From a bacterium (lineage in GTDB: Bacteria > Planctomycetota > J058 > JAJDCP01): DNA of 23,279 bases. The first letter of the stretch is position 1. Every line of letters starts with the position of its first letter. Shown here piece by piece: positions 8,268 through 15,567 of the stretch. The notes under the pieces were generated by a model that had not been told where the DNA came from, did not search any database, and was given only the letters and a program-made list of their open reading frames with translations. The stretch lies in the NCBI GenBank assembly GCA_030428695.1, contig JAUIEM010000126.1:1-23279 (forward strand), given 5' to 3'. Position numbers and translations under genes: made by a program.

Positions 8268-8282
8268 TTTCGATAATCGAAA
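8268..8282. promoter_or_regulatory. 15-base palindrome, candidate operator
   Basis: TTTCGAT-A-ATCGAAA is a perfect inverted repeat with a one-base centre. It lies 26 bases upstream of the -35 box of the toroid-protein promoter in an A/T-rich patch that stands out in this GC-rich sequence. The size and position suit a dimeric regulator, but no regulator is identified. Confidence 0.45.
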
Positions 8283-8308
8283 AATATTGCCAGACCGGAA
8301 ATTTGACG

Positions 8309-8337
8309 TTGACGTTTCCGCAACCAGGCACTACTCT
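8309..8337 (+). promoter_or_regulatory. Sigma-70-type promoter of the toroid-protein gene
   Basis: TTGACG (8309-8314) and TACTCT (8332-8337) are separated by 17 bases. A second TTGACG abuts the first (8303-8308). Transcription would start near 8344, giving a leader of about 100 bases before the ATG at 8447. The -10 hexamer is the same as that proposed for dnaA. Confidence 0.6.
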
Positions 8338-8446
8338 CGGGTATGGACAAGACGGCGGCGCCTAGATTCTCTCCAACGCCCGCTGCGCGGGTCCGCTGAC
8401 CACCGTCCGCGGGTGCCAGGAGAGACGCCACCTCAGGGGAGTTGTC

Positions 8447-10060
8447 ATGGCCGAAGAAGAATACTACGACGACGAAGAATACGACGGCGACGAAGAGTAC
8501 TACGACGAGGAAGAGGGCGAGTACGTCCCGGAAGACGGCAGCAAGAAGAAGCTCATGATGGGCTCTGCCTGGGGCATCTCCGCCGTCGTCCACATCCTCG
8601 CGCTGATCATCCTCGGCCTGATCTACATCGCGGTCGAGGTGGTCCCCGAGGACACGGTGATCATCGCCAAGACGGAGCGCAAGAAGCCGCCCTACGATCC
8701 CGAGCTCAAGCGCGACATGAAGAAGACCCCGAAGATCGACGCGGAGAAGATGGTCGAGACCCCGATCGTCCCGCTCGAGACCGAGGTCGAGATCACCGAG
8801 AAGCCCAAGGGCACGAGCTTCGACAACGCCTCGAACAAAGAGCTGAACTCGACCAACGCGATCGACGCCTTCGGTGGCGGTGGTGGCGCGGCAGGCGCTT
8901 ACGGTGACCGCTTCGGTCACGGCTCACTGTTCGCCGAAGGCGGGTCGGAAGGCACCGAGAGCGCCGTCCAGGCCGCCCTCCTGTGGCTCGACCGGCACCA
9001 GGTCAAGTCCGGCTCCGACGCCGGGCGCTGGGGCGCGGCCGACTGGGACAACCAGTGCACGAACGGCGGCTGCAGCGGCCCGTCCTTCGCCGAGCCGAAC
9101 AACTTCGGCCCGGGGCGAGGGAACTCCCACTACGACGTCGGCGTGACGGCGCTCGCGCTGCTCGCCTTCCTCGGCAACGGCAACACCCACAAGGTCGGCG
9201 AGTTCAAGCGCACCGTGCGCCGCGGCCTCGACTGGATCAAGGGCCAACAGAACGCGAACACGGGCGCCATCGGCTACGACGAGGGCCACGGGGAGTCGAC
9301 CTACAACCACGCGATCGCGACGATGGCGCTGTGCGAGGCCTACTTCCTCACCGACGACCATCGGCTCGAGGAACCAGCGCAAGCCGCCGTCGACTTCTGC
9401 ATCGACGCCCAGAACCCCGGCAACGGCTGGAAGTACGGCATGCGTCCGGGCAAGAACGACACCTCGGTGACCGGCTGGATGGTGCTCGGCCTCAAGGCCG
9501 CCAAGACCGCCGGCTTCCGGGTCGAGCCGCAGGCGTTCGAAGGCGCGATCAACTGGTTCAACCGCGCGACGGCCTCCGACGGCAACACCGGCTACCAGTC
9601 GCCGGGCGGCGGCAGCTCGTACCTGCGTTCGCTCAAGGACAAGCTCGGCCGCGACATGTACGAGCAGGTCCCCTGCATGACCGCTGTCGCCGTCGTGTGC
9701 CGCATCTTCGCCGGCCAGGACAAGCGCGACGATGCGATCAAGAAGGGCTCCAAGATCCTGATGGACAACCTCCCGGCCTGGGAGAAGGGCGGCCCGCACC
9801 AGAAGCTCAACTTCTACTACTGGTACTACGCGACCTACGCGATGTTCCAGGTCGGCGGCCGCGACTGGAAGGATTGGAACGACGCGATGCAGGAAGCCCT
9901 GCTGCCCACCCAGCGCACCCCCGCGGACGGCGCCCCGGACGCCGACGGCAGCTGGGACCCGATCGGCGAGTGGGGCTTCGTCGGCGGGCGCGTCTATTCG
10001 ACGGCGATCAACGCCCTCACCCTCGAGATCTACTACCGCTACCAGCGTCAGCAGCAGTAG
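8447..10060 (+). CDS. Membrane-anchored prenyltransferase/squalene-oxidase-repeat (alpha/alpha toroid) protein
   Basis: The 537-residue protein has a strongly acidic, tyrosine-rich cytoplasmic tail (residues 3-30), then KKK and one membrane helix (about 39-66). A charged, proline-containing periplasmic linker (70-125) and a Gly-rich hinge (GGGGGAAGAYG) follow. The large C-terminal domain has repeated motifs such as VQAALLWLDRHQ, ALLAFLGNGNTH, LDWIKGQQN, YNHAIATMALCEAY and TGWMVLGLKAAK, typical of terpenoid-cyclase/prenyltransferase toroids. The DxDD acid motif of squalene-hopene cyclase is not seen, so it is probably not a cyclase. The membrane helix contains S45-AVV-H49, matching the SxxxH motif of TonB. 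GGGGAG precedes the ATG. It has its own promoter and a strong terminator. The molecular function is unknown. Confidence 0.8.
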   Translation: MAEEEYYDDEEYDGDEEYYDEEEGEYVPEDGSKKKLMMGSAWGISAVVHILALIILGLIYIAVEVVPEDTVIIAKTERKKPPYDPELKRDMKKTPKIDAEKMVETPIVPLETEVEITEKPKGTSFDNASNKELNSTNAIDAFGGGGGAAGAYGDRFGHGSLFAEGGSEGTESAVQAALLWLDRHQVKSGSDAGRWGAADWDNQCTNGGCSGPSFAEPNNFGPGRGNSHYDVGVTALALLAFLGNGNTHKVGEFKRTVRRGLDWIKGQQNANTGAIGYDEGHGESTYNHAIATMALCEAYFLTDDHRLEEPAQAAVDFCIDAQNPGNGWKYGMRPGKNDTSVTGWMVLGLKAAKTAGFRVEPQAFEGAINWFNRATASDGNTGYQSPGGGSSYLRSLKDKLGRDMYEQVPCMTAVAVVCRIFAGQDKRDDAIKKGSKILMDNLPAWEKGGPHQKLNFYYWYYATYAMFQVGGRDWKDWNDAMQEALLPTQRTPADGAPDADGSWDPIGEWGFVGGRVYSTAINALTLEIYYRYQRQQQ

Positions 10061-10083
10061 CCCTCCCCCGCAATCGGTACGAG

Positions 10084-10115
10084 GAACGCGGCCCCTGTCG
10101 GGCCGCGTTCTTTCG
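10084..10115 (+). terminator. Intrinsic terminator of the toroid-protein gene
   Basis: GAACGCGGCCC (10084-10094) pairs perfectly with GGGCCGCGTTC (10100-10110) over an 11-base stem with a 5-base loop, followed by TTTCG. It lies 24 bases after the stop codon. Confidence 0.85.
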
Positions 10116-10423
10116 TGTCCTGCGGCCGCCCCGTCGGCCTGCTCCTGTGCGCTCGCGCCGGCCCCGGCGTGCCCCCCGAAGGCGTCTCTGCGCATCGCAC
10201 AGGAGGGCCTGGGAAGCAGGCTGACCGTGCGTGCCCCCTGGAAGGGTCGATCCTCCGCAGCGGAGGTTTCGCTGCGTCCGACGGGCTCCCCTGCACGGGT
10301 CGGAGCTCCTGCGATGAGATCAGACCTGCAAGCTCGATCGCGCAGAGCTCGACAGTTGCCCGCCCTCCGCCTCTGCTCCGCAGCGTAGAAGTCGCCTCTT
10401 CGGGCTCCTCCACCGCAGCCGCC
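10116..10423. other. Non-coding gap with alternative hairpins
   Basis: No credible gene is visible here; the open frames lack good starts and resemble nothing. A palindrome CCTCCGC-A-GCGGAGG (10252-10266) overlaps a second stem CGCAGCG/CGCTGCG (10256-10262 with 10270-10276), so only one can form. The stretch separates the terminators of two converging transcripts. Confidence 0.5.
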
Positions 10424-10460
10424 CAACAAAAGCGAAAGGGGCCCCGTCGGGCCCCTTCGC
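10424..10460 (-). terminator. Intrinsic terminator of the RRM-protein gene
   Basis: On the minus strand a GC-rich stem runs from GCGAAGGGGCCC (arm at 10449-10460) to GGGCCCCTTTCGC (arm at 10432-10444) with one extra base in one arm. A CTTTTGTT tract follows. It begins 24 bases after the stop codon of the RRM gene. Confidence 0.8.
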
Positions 10461-10483
10461 AGCTTCTTCAGGAAGCGTGTCGC

Positions 10484-10762
10484 TCAATAGCGACCGCCAC
10501 CGCCACCGCCACGACGCTCGCGCGGGCGCGCCTCGTTGACCGTCAGCTGCCGGCCGCCCATATCGTGGCCGTTGAGGGCCTCGATGGCCGCGTCGCCTTC
10601 CGCGGCGTTGGCCATCTCGACGAAGCCGAAGCCGCGGGGACGACCGGTCTCGCGATCGGTGATCAGGTTGACGCGCGACACGGTCCCGTGCTGCTCGAAC
10701 AGGCTGTGAATCTCAGCGTCGGTGGCGCTGAAGGGAAGGTTGCCGACAAAGATGTTCTTCAT
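10484..10762 (-). CDS. Short RRM RNA-binding protein with Gly-rich tail
   Basis: The 92-residue protein is a single RNA recognition motif. RNP2 is IFVGNL (residues 4-9) and RNP1 is RGFGFVEM (43-50). The tail is basic and glycine-rich ([14 protein letters not shown]). Bacterial proteins of this kind, best known from cyanobacteria, bind single-stranded RNA and are often cold-induced. The gene stands alone between its own terminator and a leader of up to about 250 bases. The ribosome binding site before the ATG at 10762 is weak (GGAACGAG). A stem-loop lies 13 bases upstream of the start codon, so regulation through the leader is plausible. Confidence 0.93.
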   Translation of the reverse strand: MKNIFVGNLPFSATDAEIHSLFEQHGTVSRVNLITDRETGRPRGFGFVEMANAAEGDAAIEALNGHDMGGRQLTVNEARPRERRGGGGGGRY

Positions 10763-10775
10763 GATCTCGTTCCGC

Positions 10776-10810
10776 CCATTGTGTTGAAAAACCTCTTCGC
10801 ACCAATGGGC
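10776..10810 (-). promoter_or_regulatory. Leader stem-loop upstream of the RRM gene
   Basis: CCCATTG (10776-10782) and CAATGGG (10804-10810) are perfect inverted complements. The stem extends by two more pairs (TG/CA) with one bulged base, enclosing an A/T-richer loop. On the minus strand it sits just before the weak ribosome binding site. A further inverted repeat, GATCGG/CCGATC (10914-10930), lies upstream. No confident promoter was found between 10763 and 11011. Confidence 0.5.
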
Positions 10811-11011
10811 CTGTCCGAGGGTCTACCGCTCCGGGACGCGTGAACGCCCAGCGGCCCCGCCAGGGTACCCGAAACCAGCCAGATGTCGCGGAAAATCCGG
10901 GACGAGCTTCACAGATCGGGCCGACCGATCGGCGATCTCCCCCTTCCGCTGCCTGTCGCGAGCGCTCCGCGGCCGCTGAAAATCTCATCGGTCGTGGCCG
11001 CCGGAGCGACG

Positions 11012-11044
11012 CAACAAACGAAGAACGGCGGCAGGAGCCGCCGT
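11012..11044 (-). terminator. Intrinsic terminator of the winged-helix regulator gene
   Basis: On the minus strand ACGGCGGC (11037-11044) pairs perfectly with GCCGCCGT (11025-11032) across the loop TCCT, followed by a T-rich tract (TCTTCGTTTGTT). It starts 27 bases after the stop codon of the regulator. Confidence 0.85.
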
Positions 11045-11071
11045 GCAGGACGATATCGAGGCGCGCTGAGC

Positions 11072-11416
11072 TCAGCGAAGAGGCATGACGATGTAGTCTT
11101 TGACGATCATCGGCTTCTTGGTGCGGCCGGAACGCTCGAACTCGATCAGGCTGTGATCGCTCAGGATGCGCAGGTCATGGGAGACCGCGTCCAGGCGACG
11201 CTCGGTCCGGCGCGCGAGCTCGGAGACGCTCTTGATGTCGCCGCGACGCAGGACCGACAGGATCTCGAGGCGCTTGGGAGTCAGCACGCTCGCCTTGTCC
11301 ATGTCCTCGAGGTCGATCACGAAGGCCTTGTCCTTCGGGAACGGATGCTTCTGGCTCGACCGACTCTTCCGAGCGACCACGACACTGTCGCCCGAGGCCT
11401 TCTTCTGGCTACGCAT
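11072..11416 (-). CDS. Winged-helix DNA-binding protein (HVO_A0114-like)
   Basis: The 114-residue protein has a basic N-terminus. A winged-helix domain (about 45-105) follows with LTPKRLEILSVLRRG, the helix-turn-helix SVSELARRTERRLDAVSHDL and a wing (LIEFERSGRTKKPMI). This pattern is found in ArsR/MarR-like proteins and in the HVO_A0114 group, some of which are antitoxins paired with a TumE-type toxin. No partner toxin is visible next to it, so a plain transcription regulator is equally likely. The ATG at 11416 was chosen over the longer frame because GAAGAGGAG lies 7 bases upstream. Confidence 0.75.
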   Translation of the reverse strand: MRSQKKASGDSVVVARKSRSSQKHPFPKDKAFVIDLEDMDKASVLTPKRLEILSVLRRGDIKSVSELARRTERRLDAVSHDLRILSDHSLIEFERSGRTKKPMIVKDYIVMPLR

Positions 11417-11786
11417 GGGAATACTCCTCTTCACAATTTCGACGTTCTCGGAACGGACCAACGCACCCTCGACTGCCCCCAATCTCAGGACCGCGTTCCT
11501 TACGGCAGAATGTCCCGCGAATGGCGTGCCAAACATTGGACCGCAGAATCGGCGGGTTGTGGAGCCTGGCCTGCTGGATTATGCAACACAGCTCAAGCAT
11601 CGTTCGAGGGGGGGCCCGAACGAGCCCTCTACCAAAGCGCTTGTGCGCCTGTCGCAAATTGCAATCAGCGGCCTTGCGAACGCCACAAGACCCGCGGAAT
11701 CCCGCGTGGGGGAGACCGACCTCTACCTTGCAGTCCGTCGCCTCCTGCCACACAATGCAGCCCGACGCACCTCAGGAGGGCTCGGA
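11417..11786. other. Divergent intergenic region with a putative plus-strand promoter
   Basis: No gene is visible in these 370 bases, which look less GC-rich than their surroundings. Near the right end TTGCAG (11728-11733) and CACAAT (11751-11756) are separated by 17 bases and could drive the gene at 11787. A short stem CGCGG/CCGCG lies near 11690-11705. I found no convincing promoter for the minus-strand regulator. Confidence 0.4.
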
Positions 11787-12494
11787 GTGTCCGCGTTCAA
11801 GGAACAGGCCGAAGCGCTGCTCAACGCCCCGGTCCCTCGCCCCGTCGCGTCCCTCGCGTCGCGGCTCTCCCGTCGCTTTCACGGTCCGATCCAGCTCGTC
11901 CGCGCCCCCGACGAGGCCTGGCGCATCGGCAGGGAGACGGTCCTGGAGGGCGGCGCGCTGATCGAGCTGCCCGCGTCGGCGCGTGGCTATGAGGTGGTCG
12001 GCCTCAGCCTCCTGCGGCTCGAGCAGAAGAGCCGCAGCGGGATCTCCAAGCGCCGCACCCACCACTTCAAGAACCCGGACAACGACACCCTCGCCGGTGT
12101 GCTCTCGAGCCTGATGGAGACCTGCATCGCCTTCCCTCAGCTCAAGACCCTGCGCCTGCGGGGACACCTGTGGCTGCGCGGTCTCCTGCACAAGCACCTG
12201 CTCGAGGCGCTGAAGAAGAAGAGATACAAAGGCGTGCCGCTGAAGTTTGCGGGCTGGAGCCTGTGCTACGACCTGCTGCTCCTGCGCGCGCTGCTCTGCG
12301 CCGAGCAGATGATCTGGGACGTCGAGCAGGTCCTGCAGGGCTACGGAGCGAAGGGCAAAGCTGCGCTCGATGCGGCCAGCCTGGCACAGCGGAAGCTGCC
12401 GGAAGAGCTCGACGAGGTGTTCGAGAAGCAGCGCCTGATCGACCTGGTCGTCATCGTGTCGCAGGGTACGCGCTTCGCGCTCGGCAAGAAGTAG
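11787..12494 (+). CDS. Hypothetical protein, 235 residues
   Basis: I do not recognise a family. The start is a GTG with AGGAGG 8 bases upstream; the frame is open further left but without a comparable site. The protein looks cytoplasmic and mixed alpha/beta. Residues 20-60 contain RRFHGPIQLVRAPDEAWRIG and a short beta-like stretch. The middle has a basic patch (RSGISKRRTHHFKNPDND). The second half is helical and leucine-rich with KHLLEALKKKRYKGVPLKF and YDLLLLRALLCAEQMIWDVEQVL. No signal peptide or clear membrane helix is seen. Its stop is only 7 bases from the converging hypothetical gene. Confidence 0.7.
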   Translation: MSAFKEQAEALLNAPVPRPVASLASRLSRRFHGPIQLVRAPDEAWRIGRETVLEGGALIELPASARGYEVVGLSLLRLEQKSRSGISKRRTHHFKNPDNDTLAGVLSSLMETCIAFPQLKTLRLRGHLWLRGLLHKHLLEALKKKRYKGVPLKFAGWSLCYDLLLLRALLCAEQMIWDVEQVLQGYGAKGKAALDAASLAQRKLPEELDEVFEKQRLIDLVVIVSQGTRFALGKK

Positions 12495-12501
12495 CGCCCG
12501 C

Positions 12502-13239
12502 TCAGCCGGTCTCGGAGGAGTCGGTCTCGGAGGATTCCTGATCCGCGCCGAGCTCGACCCGCTGGGTCTCGTCCTCGCGCAGGCTGGGTACGCGCGCGTC
12601 GAGCATTTTGCGCACATCCTTGATCAGGTTGAGGCGGGCTTCCATCTCCCGCTTCTTGAGCTGCACCATGTCCCGGGCCTCGGCGATATGGTGCATCACC
12701 GACTCGACCACCTCCTGCAGATGCTGTTTGGCGAACTCCTCGGTCACCGGGATCTCGAGGCTCTCGATGCTCCAGAAGCTGTCCTCGCCGCCGGTCTTCT
12801 TCCAGACCCCGGTGCGGCTGACCTTCACCAGGCGCCCGGTGCGGGTCAGGATCACCTTGTAGCCGGTGAAGTTGACGATCTTCTCGTTCTGCGGGTCGTT
12901 CTGGCTCGAGAAGTTGTTGACCAGCACCATGCCGCGCTCGGGATAGGCGGCGCTCGACCCGCCGAGGCGTCCCGCCATCCAGGTCTCGCGGATCGGGATC
13001 TCGTCGTCGAGGTAGCGGACGATCGGACGCAGCACGTCCAGCAGCTCGTCGAGGACGGCCTTCTCGTGCTTGTGCACCAGCTCGGCGTAGCTGTCGAGGC
13101 GGCTGCCGTGCTTCTCGATCGACTTGAGTCCGCTGATCAGCTGCTGGAAGGGGTCCTTCTTCACGCCCTTCTTGCGCGCCTTGCCGCTCTTCTCTTTGCT
13201 CGTATCGGTGGTGCGGCCGGTGGTCTTCTTCTTCGGCAT
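12502..13239 (-). CDS. Hypothetical coiled protein, 245 residues, downstream of ruvA
   Basis: No known family is recognised. The first 30 residues are very rich in Lys, Thr and Gly (KKKTTGRTTDTSKEKSGKAR). A predicted helical region follows (FQQLISGLKSIEKHGSRLDSYAELV). A central beta-rich segment (MVLVNNFSSQNDPQNEKIVNFTGYKVILTRTGRLVKVS, about 104-142) comes next. After that there is a long charged helix (about 165-215) and an acidic tail with SSETDSSETG. The basic head and acidic tail suggest a nucleic-acid or protein-binding role, but that is inference. GGGAG lies 8 bases before the ATG. The gene starts 42 bases after the ruvA stop, so the two probably share a transcript. Confidence 0.75.
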   Translation of the reverse strand: MPKKKTTGRTTDTSKEKSGKARKKGVKKDPFQQLISGLKSIEKHGSRLDSYAELVHKHEKAVLDELLDVLRPIVRYLDDEIPIRETWMAGRLGGSSAAYPERGMVLVNNFSSQNDPQNEKIVNFTGYKVILTRTGRLVKVSRTGVWKKTGGEDSFWSIESLEIPVTEEFAKQHLQEVVESVMHHIAEARDMVQLKKREMEARLNLIKDVRKMLDARVPSLREDETQRVELGADQESSETDSSETG

Positions 13240-13281
13240 CGGGTCGCTCCCAGCTGGTCGTGATCGCCTCGAGGGCGTCGG

Positions 13282-13872
13282 TCAGGAGGTGTGTCGCAGG
13301 GCCGCGCGGACGAGCTGCGAGGTCCCCTCTTCCGGGCCGAGCTCGGCCCGGGCCTTGGCCACGGCGGAGCGCGCGGTCTTCTCCTTGTAGCCGAGCGACA
13401 CCAGCGCGAGGATCGCGTCGGCGACGCTGTCGGAGCGCGCGCCCTCGCTGCTCTGCGCGACCGCCTCGAAGTGCGGCAGCCGGCCCTGGAGGTCGACGAT
13501 GATGCGCTCGGCGGTCTTGCGCCCGATGCCCTTGACCGCCTGCAGGGGGCGGGGGTTCTTCTCGCGCACGGCGGCGACGATCGCGGCCTGGCTCATGCCG
13601 GAGAGCAGGCCCAGGGCCGTCGCCGGCCCGACGCCGCTGACCCCGATCAACGACTCGAACAGCGCGCGCTCCTCGGCGCTCGCGAAGCCGTAGAGGCGGA
13701 ACTGGTCATCGTTCACGCGCAGGGTGGTGAACACCCGGCAGGCGTCCTCGCCCTGGCCGTGGCTCTCGCTGACGTGGAGGGGGACCTTGAGGCGGAAGGC
13801 CAGACCGCCCGTCTGGACGACGAGCTCGGACGGACGCCGTCCGATGACCTGCCCGAGGAGAGAGTCTAGCAA
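13282..13872 (-). CDS. ruvA: Holliday junction branch migration protein RuvA
   Basis: RuvA binds four-way junctions as a tetramer and recruits the RuvB motor for branch migration. The 196-residue length is normal. It has the N-terminal OB-fold (LGQVIGRRPSELVVQTGGLAF) and the RLYGFAS hairpin. Two helix-hairpin-helix motifs follow (GVSGVGPATAL, about 77-87, and VKGIGRKTAERII, 113-125), then the RuvB-binding C-terminal domain (ADAILALVSLGYKEKTARSAV). The start is TTG at 13872 with GGAGAG 5 bases upstream; no ATG fits. Neither ruvB nor ruvC is adjacent; a hypothetical gene follows instead. Confidence 0.95.
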   Translation of the reverse strand: MLDSLLGQVIGRRPSELVVQTGGLAFRLKVPLHVSESHGQGEDACRVFTTLRVNDDQFRLYGFASAEERALFESLIGVSGVGPATALGLLSGMSQAAIVAAVREKNPRPLQAVKGIGRKTAERIIVDLQGRLPHFEAVAQSSEGARSDSVADAILALVSLGYKEKTARSAVAKARAELGPEEGTSQLVRAALRHTS

Positions 13873-13900
13873 AGCGGCTCTCCGATCAGCCCGGTCGGTG

Positions 13901-14172
13901 CACCGGGGTTTCGTCGCGAGGGCCCGGAGGAAGCGTCCGAGCCCGGCTGATTCACCGGGATTTCGTCGCGAGGGCCCGGAGACCGCTTGAGATCGGGCGC
14001 TTCGAGCCTTCGAGCAGCGGAGCCCATGTCACTCCATAGGTGAGCAGCGCAGAAGGCTCGAAGTTCCCGAGATCTGCGGCATCCGGGTCCGCAGCAGGAA
14101 TCCCGGTGCATCAGACGGGCCGAAATCTGCGGCACCCGGGTCCGCAGCAGGAATCCCGGTGCATCAAACGGG
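13901..14172. repeat. Mirrored repeat cluster: two direct units facing two inverted units
   Basis: This gap between the double alpha-CTD gene and ruvA is built of repeats. On the left a 29-base core containing TTTCGTCGCGAGGGCCCGGA occurs at 13901-13929 and 13953-13981 (one mismatch, period 52). On the right a 48-base unit starting ATCTGCGGCA occurs at 14072-14119 and 14125-14172 (two mismatches, period 53). The right units are imperfect reverse complements of the left ones. The inner arms include a perfect 12-base pair, CTTCGAGCCTTC (14000-14011) with GAAGGCTCGAAG (14052-14063). The central loop carries GAGCAGCG twice (14012-14019, 14042-14049). The right end abuts the stop codon of the neighbouring gene. 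Confidence 0.85.
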
Positions 14173-14173
14173 A

Positions 14174-15478
14174 TCAAGGGTCGCCCTTGAGCTTCAGGCT
14201 GAGCTCGCCGAGCTTGGTGCGGATCTCGACCAGGGAGGTCTGGCCGAAGTTGCGGACCGCGAGCAGGTCCTGGTCGCTCATGTTGCACAGCTCACCGATG
14301 GTGGTGATGTTCATGCGCTCCATGCACTTGCGGCTACGCACCGAGAGCTCGAGCTCGCCGATCGGGCGGGACAGGACCTCGCGGTTGCGCCCCGAGCGCA
14401 CGTCGGCGAAGCCGGGGATGTCCTCGCCCTTCTTCGCCATGCCGAGGCGCAGGTTGCGCTGGGCGAGCATCGCCTTGATCTCGGCCAGCGAGGTCTCGCC
14501 GAAGTTCTTGTGGGAGAGCAGCTCCTGCTCGGTCTTCGTCACCAGGTCGCCGAGGGTGTCGATGTTCATCTGCTTGAGGCAGTTGCGGCTGCGCACCGAG
14601 AGCTCGAAGTCGGTGACCGGCGTGCGCAGCACCTGCATGCGCTTGTCGTGCTTCCGCTCGAGGTCTTCGTCGTAGTACATGTCCTTGCTGGACACCACGT
14701 CGCGCTCGAAGCGCTTCGCCCGCTCGTGGGTCGGGAACTCGGAGAGCACCTCGCGAAGAACGCGGTGGGCCTTCTCGTAGCGCCCCTGGTCCTCGTACAG
14801 CACCGACAGGTTGATCAGCGCGTTGACGTAGGTCGGCCGCAAGGCCCGGATCCGCTCGTACAGCCCGATCGCCCGTTCATTGGTGCCGAGGCGCTGCTCG
14901 AGCAGGGCGAGGCGGAAGAGCATGCCGCGGTGCTCGGGGTGGTTCTTCAGCTCGGCGCGCAGGACCTCCATCGCCTCGCGGTAGTCCCCCCGCTCTTCGA
15001 GCACCCGCGCCCGCTGGTACTGGTAGTCGGGCCGGCCCTTGAGGTCGGACTCCCAGGCGCGCACCTTCTTCTGCCAGTTCTCGTCGTCGCCCGAGCGCCG
15101 CATCGCCTCGAGCATCGTGGTCTTGAGGTGGGCGTTGCGGGTCTTCTTCTTGAGGAACTTGACGAGCACCTCGACGGCGTCGGCGGCCGCGCCGGTCTCG
15201 ATCTGGTAGCGCGACAGGAGGACCGCTTCGGCCTCCTTCTTCGCGGCGGGTTTCAGGACCTCGATCGCCTTCTTCTTCCGCCCGAGCTTCCAGAGCGCGA
15301 CCGCCTGCTGCAGGGGACCGACGTTCTTCGGAGGCTTGCTCCAGTCGATCTGCCCGTAGAGGTTCTCGAGGTTCTTCCGCCAGCCCTTGAGCTGGTGGAC
15401 GTCGGTGCTGAAACTCTCGACCGCGGGGATGTCCTTGACGGCGAAGAGTTTTTCCTTGAGCTCGCTGATCGGATCCAT
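14174..15478 (-). CDS. TPR protein with two RNA polymerase alpha C-terminal domains
   Basis: The 434-residue protein has helical tetratricopeptide-like repeats (about 55-255, e.g. [50 protein letters not shown] and [15 protein letters not shown]). Two tandem copies of the alpha-CTD fold follow (about 283-347 and 368-432). In E. coli alpha numbering, copy 1 keeps R265 (R296), N268 (N299), C269 (C300), G296 (G327) and S299 (S330), but K298 is T329. Copy 2 keeps R265 (R381), C269 (C385), G296 (G412) and S299 (S415), has K384 for N268 and T414 for K298. It lacks the N-terminal assembly domain of true RpoA. It may bind UP-element-like DNA or transcription factors; the role is not known. It has a strong promoter. 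Confidence 0.9.
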   Translation of the reverse strand: MDPISELKEKLFAVKDIPAVESFSTDVHQLKGWRKNLENLYGQIDWSKPPKNVGPLQQAVALWKLGRKKKAIEVLKPAAKKEAEAVLLSRYQIETGAAADAVEVLVKFLKKKTRNAHLKTTMLEAMRRSGDDENWQKKVRAWESDLKGRPDYQYQRARVLEERGDYREAMEVLRAELKNHPEHRGMLFRLALLEQRLGTNERAIGLYERIRALRPTYVNALINLSVLYEDQGRYEKAHRVLREVLSEFPTHERAKRFERDVVSSKDMYYDEDLERKHDKRMQVLRTPVTDFELSVRSRNCLKQMNIDTLGDLVTKTEQELLSHKNFGETSLAEIKAMLAQRNLRLGMAKKGEDIPGFADVRSGRNREVLSRPIGELELSVRSRKCMERMNITTIGELCNMSDQDLLAVRNFGQTSLVEIRTKLGELSLKLKGDP

Positions 15479-15538
15479 GGTGTCCCTGATGTGATGCCCG
15501 CCGCGGCTGCTGGCGGGATGGCCGCAGTGAAGGCTAAG

Positions 15539-15567
15539 ACCTTACGCAGAGCGGCCCCGCGTGTCAA
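15539..15567 (-). promoter_or_regulatory. Sigma-70-type promoter of the double alpha-CTD gene
   Basis: Minus-strand TTGACA (15562-15567) and TAAGGT (15539-15544) are separated by exactly 17 bases and lie about 60 bases before the ATG at 15478. The -35 box overlaps the TGA stop codon (15564-15566) of the upstream oxidoreductase gene. Confidence 0.6.

Noticed and set aside
8447..10060. Squalene-hopene cyclase
   Set aside because: The fold-type repeats are present but the DxDD catalytic motif is not, the protein has an N-terminal membrane anchor, and it is shorter than usual for the cyclase part.
10048..10843. Open frames on both strands between the toroid-protein gene and the RRM gene
   Set aside because: They run through two intrinsic terminators and have no good ribosome binding site or recognisable sequence.
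11072..11416. Antitoxin of a toxin-antitoxin pair
   Set aside because: The winged-helix type occurs in such systems, but no small partner gene lies next to it, and it has its own terminator.
13866..14288. A 140-codon minus-strand frame
   Set aside because: It consists of the mirrored repeat cluster; repeated peptide segments are a by-product of repeated DNA.
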